Shown: positions 47,815 to 59,494 of the stretch, one piece after another | Layout of the letters: each line of letters begins with the position of its first letter | Numbering within the stretch: the first letter of the stretch is position 1 | Source of the DNA: Chrysoperla carnea | Lineage: Eukaryota > Arthropoda > Insecta > Neuroptera > Chrysopidae | Length of the DNA stretch: 64,000 nt | Reading direction: 5' to 3' | Assembly (NCBI RefSeq): GCF_905475395.1 | Contig: NC_058342.1 | Span: 28,554,640-28,618,639, forward strand | Program-made: the position numbers and the translations under genes | Notes under the pieces: generated by a model | Database searches by the model: none | Seen by the model: the letters and a program-made list of their open reading frames with translations, nothing else | Told to the model about the DNA's origin: nothing

Positions 47815-48122
47815 TATTTTTTTTTAATCTCTAATTTCAATAAAACTCAGTATATAAGGTAATTTTAACCCAAATAGTGCAAAAATCGGGTTCATTTGCT
47901 GACTGGTCGAATAGTTTTTGAGATACGGACTAAAATCGATCCAAATATTACGATATCTCAGAAACTCTGCATCCAATCATTAAATTAGCCTGATTTTTAT
48001 ACATTTTGGATCAAAATTACCCCATCCCTCGACTTTCATCAAATTCCAAAACAAAACTTTGTTTGCGATTTTCTCGATTTTTTCTAATGGGTACTGCTTA
48101 AAAAAATTGCAAAAAATCGAGA
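47815..48122 (+). repeat. single diverged monomer of the ~310 bp satellite
   Basis: AAAACTCAGTATATAAGGTA, ACCCAAATAGTGCAAAAATC and the mirrored GATCAAAATTACC block follow the dyad plan of the 36.3 kb array. It runs into the retroelement remnant at 48123. Confidence 0.65.
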
Positions 48123-48299
48123 AGCGAGGTTGAGGTAACTAAAGTGACCTGTTTGAGGCGGAGTGGTTATCTACACCAAAAAACATCTTTCAATGCAAAA
48201 CATAAGAGTTGGTTTTTCTGACTTTTGTCCAATAAATACTCTACTGCGCGCTTTCTGAAATAATGACGATTTCTTTAGCATATAGCAAAAAGATTTGCG

Positions 48300-48477
48300 T
48301 TGGAATTTTTATTAACTGAAGAAATTTATGGTGGAATTTTTGCCATTGCCCAAGAGTGCGGTGCTTTGTGTAAATCCGGTCCTGCTTAAAACTGATACTT
48401 TTTTTACAGTGTGCTAAATCATCTGCTGTATCATTTTAATCTACCGCTACATGGCCTAACATCCAGGGAACGATGAC
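48300..48477 (-). pseudogene. decayed RNase H domain of a non-LTR retrotransposon
   Basis: Read on the minus strand, the sequence gives VPWMLGHVAVD, a stop, then NDTADDLAHCKKS and KHRTLGQWQKFHH. This matches the C-terminal RNase H block WVPGHxGIxGNExADxLA, with an in-frame stop where Gly/Glu is expected. It is a pseudogene. The adjacent 48120-48260 is shared with 33835-33985, indicating a second fragment of the same family there. Confidence 0.6.
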
Positions 48478-49084
48478 TCAGAGAATGTTTCAGTCAAATT
48501 TGACCACATCAGTGGAGTGAATATTGCAAACAATAATTAAAGTATTTCCCTACAAACAAATGAAAGTAGGTATTCGACTACGTCACAAGTAGTGTAACAG
48601 TGTAACATAAGAAATTCGTGTGTATACTTTAGGAGGGTCTGACTCTGACATTATGATGACATTCCCCATATGTAAAACGGAACGGCGTTACATGATACTT
48701 TTTTTATTTTAACTGATTAAGTACTAAAAATTTTATAAAGAAAAATGTGCACATGTTTGATTCACGTAAGTGAATATAATAAAATAATGTAATCAATCCC
48801 CATATACTACTTAGATTATTAATTATACCTCTAAAGTCACTTGTAAGGGTTAAAGTGAAGTAAAGGAAGCCAGGCCTCCCTTTCGTTTGTCATGTATATA
48901 CACACATAGTGCAGTCGTTGGTTACAAAAAAAATCACATACCTAAGTGCGAGTGACACTTTAGTGATACGCAAAAAAACAAGACTTACAGATTGAGAAAA
49001 TTAATTATTTAATATATATTAGTTTATTTTTGCTAAATTCTGAAACAATGAACTTAGGTAAAAAACCTATTCCAAACTAGGATT

Positions 49085-49732
49085 TAAGGATGTATGAGCA
49101 TGGTAGTGGGGGCACAAATTTAAAAATAGATATTTTCAATTTTGATGATAAATTTATATTATTACTTGACGATATAAGACGAAAAGTAAGAATAAAATTT
49201 TTCGATATCTGGCTTAATTTTCAAAATATCGAAAATTGAAAATTTTGTTTAATTATTTAGCTTTCGATATTTCGAAAACCAAGACACATATCGAAAAATT
49301 TTATTCTTATTTTTCGTCTACATTCATGAAGTTATAACAAAATTCATCATCAAAGTTGAAAATAAGACAAAAATAAATCAACCCTTAATCTACCCTGCTC
49401 TTACATCCCTTATATGGACGGTGACACTTAGTTTTTTTCTTTTCTAATTCATTGCTAATATGTTTACTTTCTATTAAAAAGTTTTTTTTAAATTTGTTTT
49501 CATTCATTCCAAATGAAAATTATCAAAAACTTCCAAAATATGTCGTTTTTTGAGATTCCTCCATAAGAGCCAATGTATTTTATATCGATTTTTAAAGACT
49601 TTTTTCTTAAAAATTTGCACGGATACCTAAGTTGAAATTTTAACCACATATTCTTTGAGTAAAAGACTACCTACAAACAAATTTTGAGCCTTTAAATCAA
49701 ACATTGTTGTCATGCTCATACATCCTTCATAA
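49085..49732. mobile_element. ~650 bp MITE with AAGGATGTATGAGCATG ends
   Basis: AAGGATGTATGAGCATG is mirrored by CATGCTCATACATCCTT at about 49716-49732. The interior (TTTTCGATATCTG, ATATCGAAAATTGAAAATTT) is a family shared with 5040-5290, 9645-9905, 28320-28610 and 53190-53320. Confidence 0.7.
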
Positions 49733-49904
49733 ACTTTTGTTTTTCGAAGCTAACGACTGTACTAATAATATACATATAGTAGAGGTAGTATCATATAAGG
49801 CGGCCACTTTACAAAAGTGAGTATACTTTCTAAGTTGAATTGATAATGTGGAATCGTGGACACATACCACTTCTTTTGATAAAAATTTATATGAATGAGG
49901 AGTA

Positions 49905-49950
49905 TGTATGTATACATGGATGTATGTATGTATATGTATGTATGAATGTA
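49905..49950 (+). repeat. (TATG)n microsatellite
   Basis: Interrupted TATGTATG repeats immediately flank the TIR element at 49951, and a shorter remnant follows its right end at 51026, so the element probably inserted into the microsatellite. Confidence 0.7.
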
Positions 49951-51023
49951 GGAGAAATTGGGGAAAAATGATCCCCCTTAGGAAAAATATCTAACCGAAA
50001 TAGTCAAGGTATACGTAACTTCGAAATGGTTTTGATTCTTTATTTAATAGGGTATTATCGTTAGTCAAAAATAAATTATGAAATTTGAAAAAAGTTAAAA
50101 TTTATGTGAAAATATACTTAAATATTCTGATTTCGAGTCATAAAAGCACATTTTTCTTTTATAATATTAAAATTATAAATCGTAATTTTTAAAATGTATG
50201 TCACGTGACCTAAAACGAGGGTAAGCCCTGCTGTGATGTCATAACGGTATGAGTCATAGACCATCGATTATTTCAGTGTAGACAGTTGGGTATATAATAT
50301 ATCCATAGATAAGTCTGTCAAAATTATTTGTGTTATTTCGTATAGTGATACCTATATTAAGTCATCAAATTGGATGCCCGCGTTTTTGGCAGTTTAAAAG
50401 TTAATTTAAGTTTTTGGTAAGAAAGCGTGTGTATTTTTCCGAAATAAATTTTTGGTGGCTTTTTATTAGCAAAATCAACATTTTGAAGTACTTTTTCAAA
50501 AATAATGGAATACCCTATTGTTGTAATTTTTGCTTATCATTTTTTTTAGGTTTGTACACCGTTTAAGGGATTATATCCAATTAGAATTTTCAATGAATCG
50601 ATTTATTTACATATATTTAAATATATTCTCCGAAAATTTCAAGTTGTTCTGATAAATATTCCCGAAGATAAACGCATCAAAAAAAAAAGTGTGAACGTCT
50701 TTTGAAACTTAAATCGCGTTTTTCTCAAAATTGCATTTTCAAAGTCGGTGGGCAAACGGCTCGACCGATTGGTTTCGTATGTTTGTAAAATCTTGACAGA
50801 TGTTAGTTGTAGGAATAAGATTTCTAAAAATTATTTCGATATTTTAGACCACTTTAAAGTTAGCAGTTTTTTGAAGAATTTTTACATCACCATTAGACTT
50901 TATTCAACGATTGATATGACCACATTCATGGCAGATATTTATCGATAAATATAATCGATTGAGTTGACCTAAATGAACAAGGGATCATTTTACCTTGAGG
51001 GATCATTTTACCCCAATTTCCCC
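49951..51023. mobile_element. 1.07 kb TIR element with GGGGxAAAATGATCCC ends
   Basis: The left end GGAGAAATTGGGGAAAAATG plus ATCCCC is mirrored at the right end (GGGATCATTTTACCCCAATT plus TCCCC, 50999-51023). GTATATGTATG-type microsatellite flanks both ends. The interior has GCGTTTTTCTC and GGCTCGACCGATTGGTTTCG. No transposase is recognised. The frame at 50748-50948 is inside it. Confidence 0.7.
50046..50519 (+). mobile_element. AATAGGGTATT MITE nested in a larger TIR element
   Basis: The perfect 11 bp terminal inverted repeats AATAGGGTATT/AATACCCTATT bound 474 bp. It lies inside the element at 49951-51023, so it inserted later than that one. Confidence 0.8.
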
Positions 51024-51360
51024 TGTATATGTATGAATGTGTACTTTATATGTATTGTATTGCGTGCGTGCATTTTATGCATTTATACTATAAATGCAAC
51101 CTTACAATTTACCGCGATGTTAACATATTGGCTGGACATGAAATATCATTTAATTCATATACTTTTCAAAATAAATTGTTATTACATAATATTCTGAGAT
51201 AGCCATATAAGATCTGTCAATGATGACGATACAATATGGTAAACCGATGATTGGCCGAGCAACCTTATACTCGTTTTAATCTAGCTCCGAATTTTACCCG
51301 ACTGAGCAACGCAAAGGAGTGGTTATGTGTTTATCAGTCTACATATGTGTGTTCTTATGT

Positions 51361-51555
51361 GGCACTCTAGAGACCAAATGCATGGTCCGATTTTGATGAT
51401 TCAGACGTCAATCGATTTGTCTTAACCTTGCGAGGTCTACTGAAGATACCGCAAAAATGAAAAATTAATGTAGCGACCACCAGACGCCATATTGTGTAAA
51501 AGAATGCATGTGTCTTCTTATGTGACACACTATAGACCAAACGCGTCATCAAACA
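51361..51555 (-). repeat. second copy of the 156 bp dimer unit
   Basis: GGCACTCTAGAGACCAAATG, CGATTTGTCTTAACCTTGCG and CCACCAGACGCCATATTGTG match 38179-38330. A second partial unit starts at 51523. Confidence 0.6.
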
Positions 51556-51654
51556 TTTGACAGAGACACCAGTATTACCTACACATTATCATTCCTCGCT
51601 CGACTTCATGCTATTTCGCGAGGGTTTGGGAGTGATTAAGCGAGGAAGACTATT

Positions 51655-51762
51655 CTAAATTTGCAACCAAATTTTAAAATCTCGAAAAATGTCACTCTTT
51701 TTTCCAAAATTTGCCGTCTTCCAAATATTTGCTACCCTGAGAAGTTGCCCATAAATGCTCAT
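51655..51762 (-). CDS. candidate small ORF/first exon downstream of an X-box-like motif
   Basis: A 35-codon minus-strand frame opens MSIYGQLLRVANIWKTANFG and ends with TAG at 51655-51657. Codon use is balanced for such AT-rich DNA, and it starts about 48 bases downstream (minus strand) of the palindromic motif at 51810-51823. It matches no family I recognise and no clear GT donor lies inside it, so it may be chance. Confidence 0.2.
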   Translation of the reverse strand: MSIYGQLLRVANIWKTANFGKKSDIFRDFKIWLQI

Positions 51763-51809
51763 GCTTAAATGCAGTCCTATTCGCACCGTGTGTGAGTTTT
51801 ATTGACGGC

Positions 51810-51823
51810 GTTTCCATGGTAAC
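51810..51823. promoter_or_regulatory. X-box-like (RFX-type) palindromic motif
   Basis: The sequence is GTTTCCATGGTAAC, an almost perfect 14-base palindrome fitting the loose RYYNYYN(1-3)RRNRAC pattern of RFX/X-box sites. In insects these sites sit upstream of ciliary genes. It lies in a G+C-richer island. A single motif match is weak evidence. Confidence 0.35.
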
Positions 51824-53189
51824 GATACACTAATTTAATTATAGAATTGTATGGATTGCATTTATGGCTTACATTGAAAATTTAATATTATTGTCTCACA
51901 AATTTAAAGAAATGATTATGATAATTTACATTTGAAAAATAATATTTGTGCAATTTGATTTCTTATTTTCTTTTAATGCATTAAGTTTAATTAATTAGTG
52001 TTTTTCAATAATTTTAATTTGACATTTTCTATAACATTAACATGTAAAGAATTGCAAATTAGTCATAACAGCCTCCTTTATTGCCAAAATTTTTCACTGG
52101 AAGCGCTGGCATCGATTTTATTGTCCCTACCATGACTACGAACACAACGAATACATTTATTTTAAAAACGAATTAAAAGATGTCTCACTCTATACATACA
52201 ATATATTCCATAATGTATGTTATTATTTATTAATCTCCCACGTTGCGAAATGCGAAACGCATAGACATCCCTACTGTAACTGTTACTGTTCTGCATATAA
52301 TCATGAACCCCTTACTATGATGCATACCATCCGCCATCGATCGATCCGAATTTACCACAAACAAATAAATTAAACTGAACAATAATAAATATTGTTTGAT
52401 TTAATAGTGTTATTATAACTTTCCTCGAACAAATAGAAAAAGAAAATACCTAATTAAATTTATGAATATTGTCATTTTTTATTAAACAAGCATTGCCTGC
52501 GAATCAAATTAAACATTGGATCTTGAATTAAATTGGGTATTTTTGTTTCTTTAATATGTTGATTGTAATGTAAAGGCACTGCTAAATCCAAGTTTTCGAT
52601 CTCTGCAAATGATCGGATCATGACGAAAAATAAGAAAAACCTCGAAAATTTTGACCTTATTTCAGTTTTTGCCAATTTTGACCTGGAACGACTAGTTTTT
52701 CATCAAAAATTGTATTATTTATTTTTAAAGAAGGTTAAACTTGCAATAATTTTAGATCAAAGTTTGAAAGTGGTGCAATTTTGGTGTGGGGGGTTGGTAA
52801 ATTTTCTTTTGAGGCAGGGTAGATTTGGGAGATGTAACTCCTGCAACAAAAAAACTGCACTGAATTCTTTAACTGCTTCTTATGATATTAGGTGTTTACC
52901 TACTGAAACTGGGTAACATATTAAACAACTTTCATATCATGTCAGATTTTCTAGCGAACCTCATTTTAAGGATGTACGAGCGCTGAAAATTTTAGGGGGG
53001 TGGTTGGTATTTAAATGAATAAATGACTGCAAAAGTAGGCATATTTAACGTTGGGCTTATGGGCATAGTAAATGTTTTCATAGATTTCTCCAAATCTAGT
53101 CGAAGGAATTTGAAAAAAACTGTTTAAAATAAAATTAAAACCTTAATAAATTATTGAAAAAGAAAAAAAAAACCGTTGTGCCCGACTAA

Positions 53190-53380
53190 TTAAGGATGTA
53201 TGAGCACGGTAGTGCGGGCAAAAATTAAAAAAATTTATTTTTTTCAATTTTGATGGTGAATTTATGTTATAACTGGACAATATAAAGCGAAAAGTAATAA
53301 TAATATTATTCAGATACAGACAAATACCGAAGATTCGGTTTCGGTTTCGGTAGAAATTCCAGTTTCGGCCGGACACTAAT
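53190..53380 (+). mobile_element. MITE end plus CGGTTT short tandem repeat
   Basis: It starts AAGGATGTATGAGCACGGTA, like 49085, and then truncates. At 53333-53372 a short tandem CGGTTTCGGTTTCGGT and TTTCGGCCGGACACT resembles a distinct interspersed repeat end. Confidence 0.5.
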
Positions 53381-53928
53381 TATTATATTTAATTATGATT
53401 CTTAAATCAAAGATTGAATCATCTACAAGAAAAAAGAGTCAAAAAAACAATATAATATTTAGTATTGCAACATAAATAAAATATTTTTCAACTGTCCAAT
53501 AATTGATTCGATCAAATTCTATGATTAAGTCATAAACAATAATTAAATAAGAAAATATATGAAATAAATTCGATTGAACTTAAGATTTTAATTGATTGAA
53601 AAATCAAGAGTAACACATCCTAATAGAATTGAATTGCACAAAACTGACAGACTGACTCAAATATTTTTATATAAAAAAAAACTTGGTAGCAAATTATCAC
53701 TTCACCTCCGTATATTATTTGGAGGTCATTAAAGAGCGTTATTTTTATCTTCAGTTATATTTATGAGTTAAATTTCGATTTTTGCCAGAATTTCCTAAAT
53801 CAGTTTTTTGTATTTTTGTAATTACGTATTTTCGACTACCAAGTAGTCATCATCAGTAAGAATTAGCTAGTGATTACTCTTATTATGAATGTTACTCTTT
53901 GCTAATTTGGTGGTGGACTCAGACCATA

Positions 53929-54058
53929 TGTATCTTGTAGTACCACAAGTACGTCAGTCCTCCATCCATCTAAGATTGACCTTTTTAAGATATCCTCTTT
54001 GAGGAGCAATTTGCAGTTCGCAAATAGAACTCCTGGATATTTATTAATGCCTGTGTCC
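53929..54058 (-). mobile_element. fragment of the 59.1-60.0 kb retrotransposon family, antisense
   Basis: The reverse complement matches the linker at 59385-59530: GTTCxxTTTGCGAACTGCAA, then GAGGATATC, ATCTTAGATGGA and CACxACAAGAxxxATATG. It is a short, diverged piece of the same non-LTR family in opposite orientation, with no usable reading frame. Confidence 0.7.
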
Positions 54059-54482
54059 GACAGACTGTGCCATTTATACTTTCTAGATATTAGTTAGACA
54101 AAAAAGTTTACTGTAACGGAACCATTTTGCAATCCCCAGATACCCCAAATATTTTTTGCACATAGAAGTAAAAAAAAAAAATGAAAACAGACAATCACAA
54201 TATATAAAGATAATAGAAATAAAATGATATTTGATAATAAAAATATTGATTAAAATGTCATTGTCTAGACCCCAAATTACAAATGCATTATTGCCATAGG
54301 TCTCGCTCGTTCAGTAATCATTTTCAATCGGCTGGTACAAAAACGAATTTAAAACACAAACACACACAAATACATACATAAATATACGTTGATGGGTAGG
54401 TACACCTATACATACATATAAATCAAAGGTTTTCGATTTAAAATGATAGAATTCAAAACTTTAAACACCTTGTGTTTGAACT

Positions 54483-54972
54483 AGGGGTGCGATTTTACCG
54501 GTAAAATATATATTTTACTTAATTTACCAATAAACTAGAAGTAAATTAACCGGATAATTAACCAATAAGTTTTTAATGCCATCTAGCATGTCTACAACGT
54601 ATTATCGGAGCTATTAAGCGAGATAAATAAATTATAAATATTAAATGAAATTTTGTATTTTTTATTCTAGTTTTATTATTCGAAATTGAGTTGAATAAAT
54701 AGTTTCAATAATCACTTGTAAGTTATTAAAAAGATTCACTTAAAAAAAATACTTTCTTTTTAGATTAAGAAAGAATGCGTGTACACCATTTGAATTTTGG
54801 GTTTAATGTTTGAAAAATAAAAAACAAAACAAAAAATTAATCAGCCTGCAATCTGAATTATCAACTGTATAAAAATGATTGGTTAATGATCTTTCAAAAA
54901 CTTATTTTACCGGTTATTTAACTAAATAACTTAACGGTAATTAACCGGATAATTGTCCTCTTGAATCACTAG
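54483..54972. mobile_element. element with repeated TTAACCGGATAAT motifs, possibly hAT-like
   Basis: CTAGGGGTGCGATTTTACCG on the left and CCTCTTGAATCACTAG on the right frame about 490 bp. TTAACCGGATAATT occurs near both ends. The TIR match is imperfect. Confidence 0.4.
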
Positions 54973-55264
54973 TTTCAGCTAACGCATGAAAATTATTATT
55001 TTTACAGAATATTTTATGAAACTGGGAATACTAGGGAAAAGGAAAGAAAAACAGCACACTTAAAGGAAAATTAAGTTTTAAAAAAACCTACTTCTTATAT
55101 TGAAAAACATTTTCAACGCCCTTTTTGTCTATCATATTACCGAATTTTCAACTGTTGTAAAGCTTTCAATTTCCTACAAAAATATGTGTTAAAATTGCTG
55201 TAAATTAATGGCAAGATATGAATCTTATCATATGAGACTGAAAACTATGATGGGCAGTTCCAAG

Positions 55265-56022
55265 GGCGTCGCCAGCCGATGCCAAATAAGGGGGTAAGTT
55301 GATTTATGGAAAATAGGAAAAGTATTAATTCTAGGTATGTTCAAGTAAAAATATAAGAGAAAAACGCAAACTTTATTTTTTCATATTAGACTTATTTAAC
55401 CATAAATTTATCTGAAAACAGGTGTGGAGTCTGGATTAATACTTGTCTAAATCGTTTACCTAAAAATTTATTTTTTTGCTATTTCTTCTTATCCTCTTTC
55501 ATCTAACGGGGGCCCTTTTCTTAAAACTTGTTTTTAAAGATGATTTTATTTAGTTTTTATACCCTATAAATAAAATATATCAAAGTATATTAAGTTTAGT
55601 TCCAATTTTGTAACGCTTAGATATATTGATGCTAGAAATAAAATTTTAAGACATAAAAAGTGAGTTTAAGTTCAAATGTCCATTTGGACTTGGATCCGTA
55701 GGACCTATCTTGTAAACCATAAGTGAGATAGAAAAAAGTATCAGTGTAAAAAATGTTTCTTATAAAAAATTAAACTTTTGTTTGAAACAGTTTTTCGTAA
55801 ATAACTGTGTTTTCCCCTGAGAGTCCAAATAAGGGAAAAAATTTAGTTTTCTTTTTCTCAAAAACTATAAAAGATAGATAGTGAGTTGAAAATTTGTAGG
55901 TAACTTTATTGATTCTAATTTCATACTTAACCCATTCGAAAATATTTAGAGGGCTACTCTGAACCGTTTTTGCGAGTCTCTAGAAGGGGGATCTGCCCCT
56001 ATTTGGCTCCTTTGGCGACGCC
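55265..56022. mobile_element. GGCGTCGCC-ended TIR element
   Basis: GGCGTCGCCAGCCGATG at the left and TTTGGCGACGCC at the right form the inverted ends. The interior includes GTTGATTTATGGAAAATAGG and, at 55556-55828, a family-1 fragment. Confidence 0.65.
55556..55828 (-). repeat. family-1 repeat fragment nested in a MITE
   Basis: An inverted and diverged copy (TTATACCCTATA to CCCTGAGAGTCC) lies inside the GGCGTCGCC element at 55265-56022. Confidence 0.65.
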
Positions 56023-56610
56023 TATGAGCAGTTCTATCCTATTATAATTAAAAGCTCATATTTGGAGATAATTTTTTAGAGGTGCATAGCAACCAATTTT
56101 TCGATACCAGAAGTAAAAAAATTTATCGATTGTTTGAACCCACTATAATTGTAGTCCCTGTATTTCTGGAAGCACCCATGACAAGAATATTCCATATTAA
56201 TTTTCTCTATCGTGAATATTTGTTCTTTCAAATAAAATAATAATTTTAATGATTTCTTCTATACAAGTTGTTTAATTTAAGTTGTTAAATTTCTATCATT
56301 TTAAATGAAGAGCAGTTTATATAGTGATTTCTTGATACCCATCAGAAAAAAAACTCCTACACGAAAACTGACCAAATACCAAATGTTACATACGTCAATC
56401 GATGAATTATTACTCAAATGCAATCAACTCTGGCAGAATTATTATCATGTTTGTATAATATTGTGTATTGTATATTGTGTCTAATGCCAATGTTAATAAT
56501 ATTGCGAAAGGATATGTCTGATTACTACAGATTGATTTGAAAATACCTTTTTGTTTATTTTGTTCATGATCATGAAATTTAAGGTAGTAAGACAAGGTTT
56601 ATTAACTTGT

Positions 56611-56700
56611 GCAGTGCCGGATTAGGCCCATCGGAGGCCCTAGGCCAATAAAATTTTGGGGCCCCCCTTTTTTGAATAATTGTAAAATTTTCCGCTAGGA
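56611..56700 (+). mobile_element. hAT-like element end
   Basis: CAGTGCCGGATTAGGCCCAT, GGAGGCCCTAGGCC and GGGGCCCCCC form a G+C-rich terminus of a type common at hAT-related insect elements. The partner end was not identified. Confidence 0.5.
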
Positions 56701-56944
56701 TATAACGGGCATGGCATAGCGTTATCAAAGATAGTGGAGCTGGTTTACTAGCGGACTATTGTTGAGCGTTAAGAAGAGAAGCTGTAGATTTTAAATATAT
56801 AAGACAGTTCAACACTAAAATTTTAAAATTATAAAAATTTGTTCATGTAAATAAAGTTATAACTGAGTCTTTTTATTGATATCTATAAAAAAACCCGAGC
56901 TAAGATGTAAAATGATTACCACTGTCAACGTTTTTGTTGCATTT

Positions 56945-57203
56945 TTTGTAGTAATTTTGCATTTAGACTTTAGAAACTCCTTCCACTATGATAAAACACA
57001 CCCTCTGTTTAAGCAGTGTTTTATTGGATGAATTTGATTTTGGGGAATGTATTTTTTATAAATTGATTATAATAAGATTAAGATAATTATCTCGTAAATT
57101 AGGCCTCATATCCAAATTTGGTAAAGAACATTTTCTTCTTTTTTTTCCCGGTTTTTTCAGGAGGCAATAGTTCTGCGGTCAATAATAGAACACCCTGTAT
57201 AAA
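56945..57203 (+). repeat. 255 bp repeat shared with 11.5 kb
   Basis: This is the second copy of the 11465-11715 repeat, ending ACACCCTGTATAA. It has similar length and about the same degree of decay. Confidence 0.75.
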
Positions 57204-57420
57204 ATTTCCAAATATCAAATTAAAAAATACGTTAAATGTAATGTCTATACCAAATAATAAATTCAAAAAAGGAAAGAAAAACAAAAGAAAAGAATAAGAA
57301 AACAGAAACAAAACGAACGTACAAAAAATTTAAATAAAATAAAAACACACTATTTAAAGTATAATAATTATTTAAATCAAGTATGTATTCTTAAATTAAA
57401 GTATGATAACATGATAAATA

Positions 57421-58186
57421 CAGTCAAAACTCGTTATAACGATTCGCTTTTAACGAACAAATGCTTACTACAACCTTTTTGAAAATTTAATATATTTACG
57501 GCTAATTTAAAAAGCAATAAGGAAATATTCATGTATTTTTTTTATATTTTTAATTCATTGTTTACACCGTTATAACATGGTAAAAAATATAAATACTGTT
57601 TAAAAATGCTGTAATTAAGTGTCAACAAATATTTAAAATAGAGAATAATTTTGAGATGTTTAAACGCAGTCCTTTTAGCGCTCTCTGTTGATGATGTATT
57701 AATATCTGACCTATCAATTGGTGACAGTTCAATGTACTGTTTGTTGCAGGTGTAATACCCACGTATGTAGTAATTATAGTATGTATCCATGATAATACCA
57801 TACAAAATGTAAATAATTAATACACTACAGTAAGTCAACAAGTCTGACAAGTCACATCTTATGACTTCACGTCCGTTTTAAAATTTGAATTTGTACTTTT
57901 ATTAATTAATTTTAAGTAATTAAAAAGATATTAATTACTAAAATAATGGTTTAGTTCAAATTTAATTTTCATGAATATTCATTATTATAAAATGCATATT
58001 TTTTTGAAAATTGCATATTTTTAATTTCCTATAAATCAATTCAGGTCATAAGATTTCCATGACGCTCTAACGAATCGAATGCCGGAAAATGCTTATAAAT
58101 CCGACTTACTGTTCAAATTTTTCGAACTTTGAGCCTTTTTGGTGTTTTGTTTCTGCGATTATGTCGTTATAACCGAATTGAACTAT
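57421..58186. mobile_element. pogo-type TIR element
   Basis: The left end CAGTCAAAACTCGTTATAAC is mirrored by GTTATAACCGAATTGAACT at 58164-58182. CAGTxxAACTCGTTATAACGA-type ends are characteristic of pogo/Tigger relatives. No transposase is recognised in the interior; the 102-codon frame at 57542-57850 matches nothing known. Confidence 0.62.
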
Positions 58187-58418
58187 ATATAAATGTAATA
58201 TATGTCCAAATTTAAGAATAATAAAATAGTTGTGCTTAATTAATTTAAAAATAATTATTGATCACAAGTGATTCTCACGCCGCACCGGGTCAGCCATCAA
58301 CCAGCACACCGCTTAGAAACAAGAAAAAGAAAATCAAGGCTACCGCACCGCACCGTACCGCACGTACAATGTTAATAATTTTCATGCACGCAACAATAAA
58401 TAAAAATGCATTTGTTTT

Positions 58419-58924
58419 AAGGTAGTACCAGCATGAAATCACTTTTCGACAGATTTGGCCGAATTTTTTTTCTCGGGTTTATAATAGCTTTATTTATGAA
58501 TTCCTAAAATTTCATAATTTTTGACCGTTTAGATCGCGAGATATTTAAAGACAAAGTTCGCGATTTTGAGGGTCATGTCCCATTTAAATCATGTAAAATG
58601 TCCGGTCTCTCCAATTATTTTTTATGATATTATTATATATTGAAGAAAAAGGTGGAAAAAAATGTTTATACAATACAATTCTAAAAAAAAAATTTAGAAA
58701 TTAATTTTCACTTTCGAGATATTAATTTTGACGTAAATTGATCGAAATTGGGACGTTGGCATAATTATTTCCCATTTTAAACGGTCAAAATTTCTGAAAC
58801 TTTGGGAATTAATAGTAAGCATTATTAAATTCTTAAATTTAATTTTTCGTTAAATTCTGTCGAAAAAAAAATTGTACCATTGCTTTAACATAGAAACTGC
58901 AAATACCATGCTGGTACTACCTTA
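58419..58924. mobile_element. 506 bp MITE with TTAA-flanked ends (piggyBac-type signature)
   Basis: GGTAGTACCAGCATG and CATGCTGGTACTACC are perfect 15 bp inverted repeats, each bounded by TTAA. TTAA duplications typify piggyBac elements, but the GGTAGT terminus is not the usual CCC/CCY of that superfamily, so the class is uncertain. A lone end (TTAAGGTAGTACCAGCGCC) occurs at 26738. Confidence 0.72.
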
Positions 58925-59107
58925 ACAACAAAAGTATGTATGTGAGATATTTTGGTTGATAGTTAAATTTCATTGATTTACAAAAAAAAAGAAGTAAAAT
59001 ATGTTATGGTAGTCCTTTCCGTTTTTCGTACTTAGTACCTCTATATAGAAATTCGATGCGTCCGATGTTCTATTCTCGACATTTCTTTCATAGTAAATGG
59101 TTGGCCA

Positions 59108-59494
59108 TTTCGGCTGCCAGATCACTGTAGTGTGTATCAAGCGGAAGTGATGGCTATTCATGAGGTTTGTCAATGTCTAAGACTGAACACCCTTAGGTGC
59201 AGGGACATTACAATCTTCACCGACAGCCAAGCGGCTCTAAAATCCTTCAGCTCAGTCTATCTAACGTCAAAGGTAGCACAGGACTGCCGTACGTCCTTAA
59301 ATGAGCTGCCGGAACAAATGAATGTAAACCTGATATGGGTACCGCGACACAGGGACATTCCAGGAAATTGTGCCGGACACAAGCATCAATAGATACCCGG
59401 GAGTTCCATTTGCGAACTGCAAGTTACTCCTGAAAGAGGATATCCTGAAAAAGGCCTATCTTAGATGGAGGGAAGAACATACTTGTGGCACTAC
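59108..59494 (+). pseudogene. decayed non-LTR retrotransposon: RNase H domain
   Basis: The frame is open upstream of the GTG at 59132. It reads LPDHCSVYQAEVMAI, then ITIFTDSQAALKSF, then NLIWVPRHRDIPGN. These are the RNase H blocks with the catalytic Glu of QAE, the Asp of TDSQ and the WVPGH-type loop. The loop is degenerate (PRHRDIPGN for PGHxGIxGNE) and the domain breaks at about 59390, before the final catalytic Asp. Downstream, in another frame, the sequence resembles the linker leading to the zinc-knuckle tail at 59495. Intact reverse transcriptase is not present upstream, so this is a dead 5'-truncated copy. Confidence 0.78.

Noticed and set aside
52620..52916. 98-codon frame starting MTKNKKNLENFDLI
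   Set aside because: A chance open stretch with no recognised domain; it has no start or splice context and an opposite-strand frame overlaps it.
57542..57850. 102-codon minus-strand frame
   Set aside because: It is inside a TIR element with no transposase motif (no DDE/DDD spacing, no HTH).
58265..58375. G+C-rich stretch with open frames (SHAAPGQPSTSTPLRNKKKK)
   Set aside because: Two frames are equally open, it includes a small CACCG tandem repeat, and it lies between two MITEs; no acceptor or donor was convincing.
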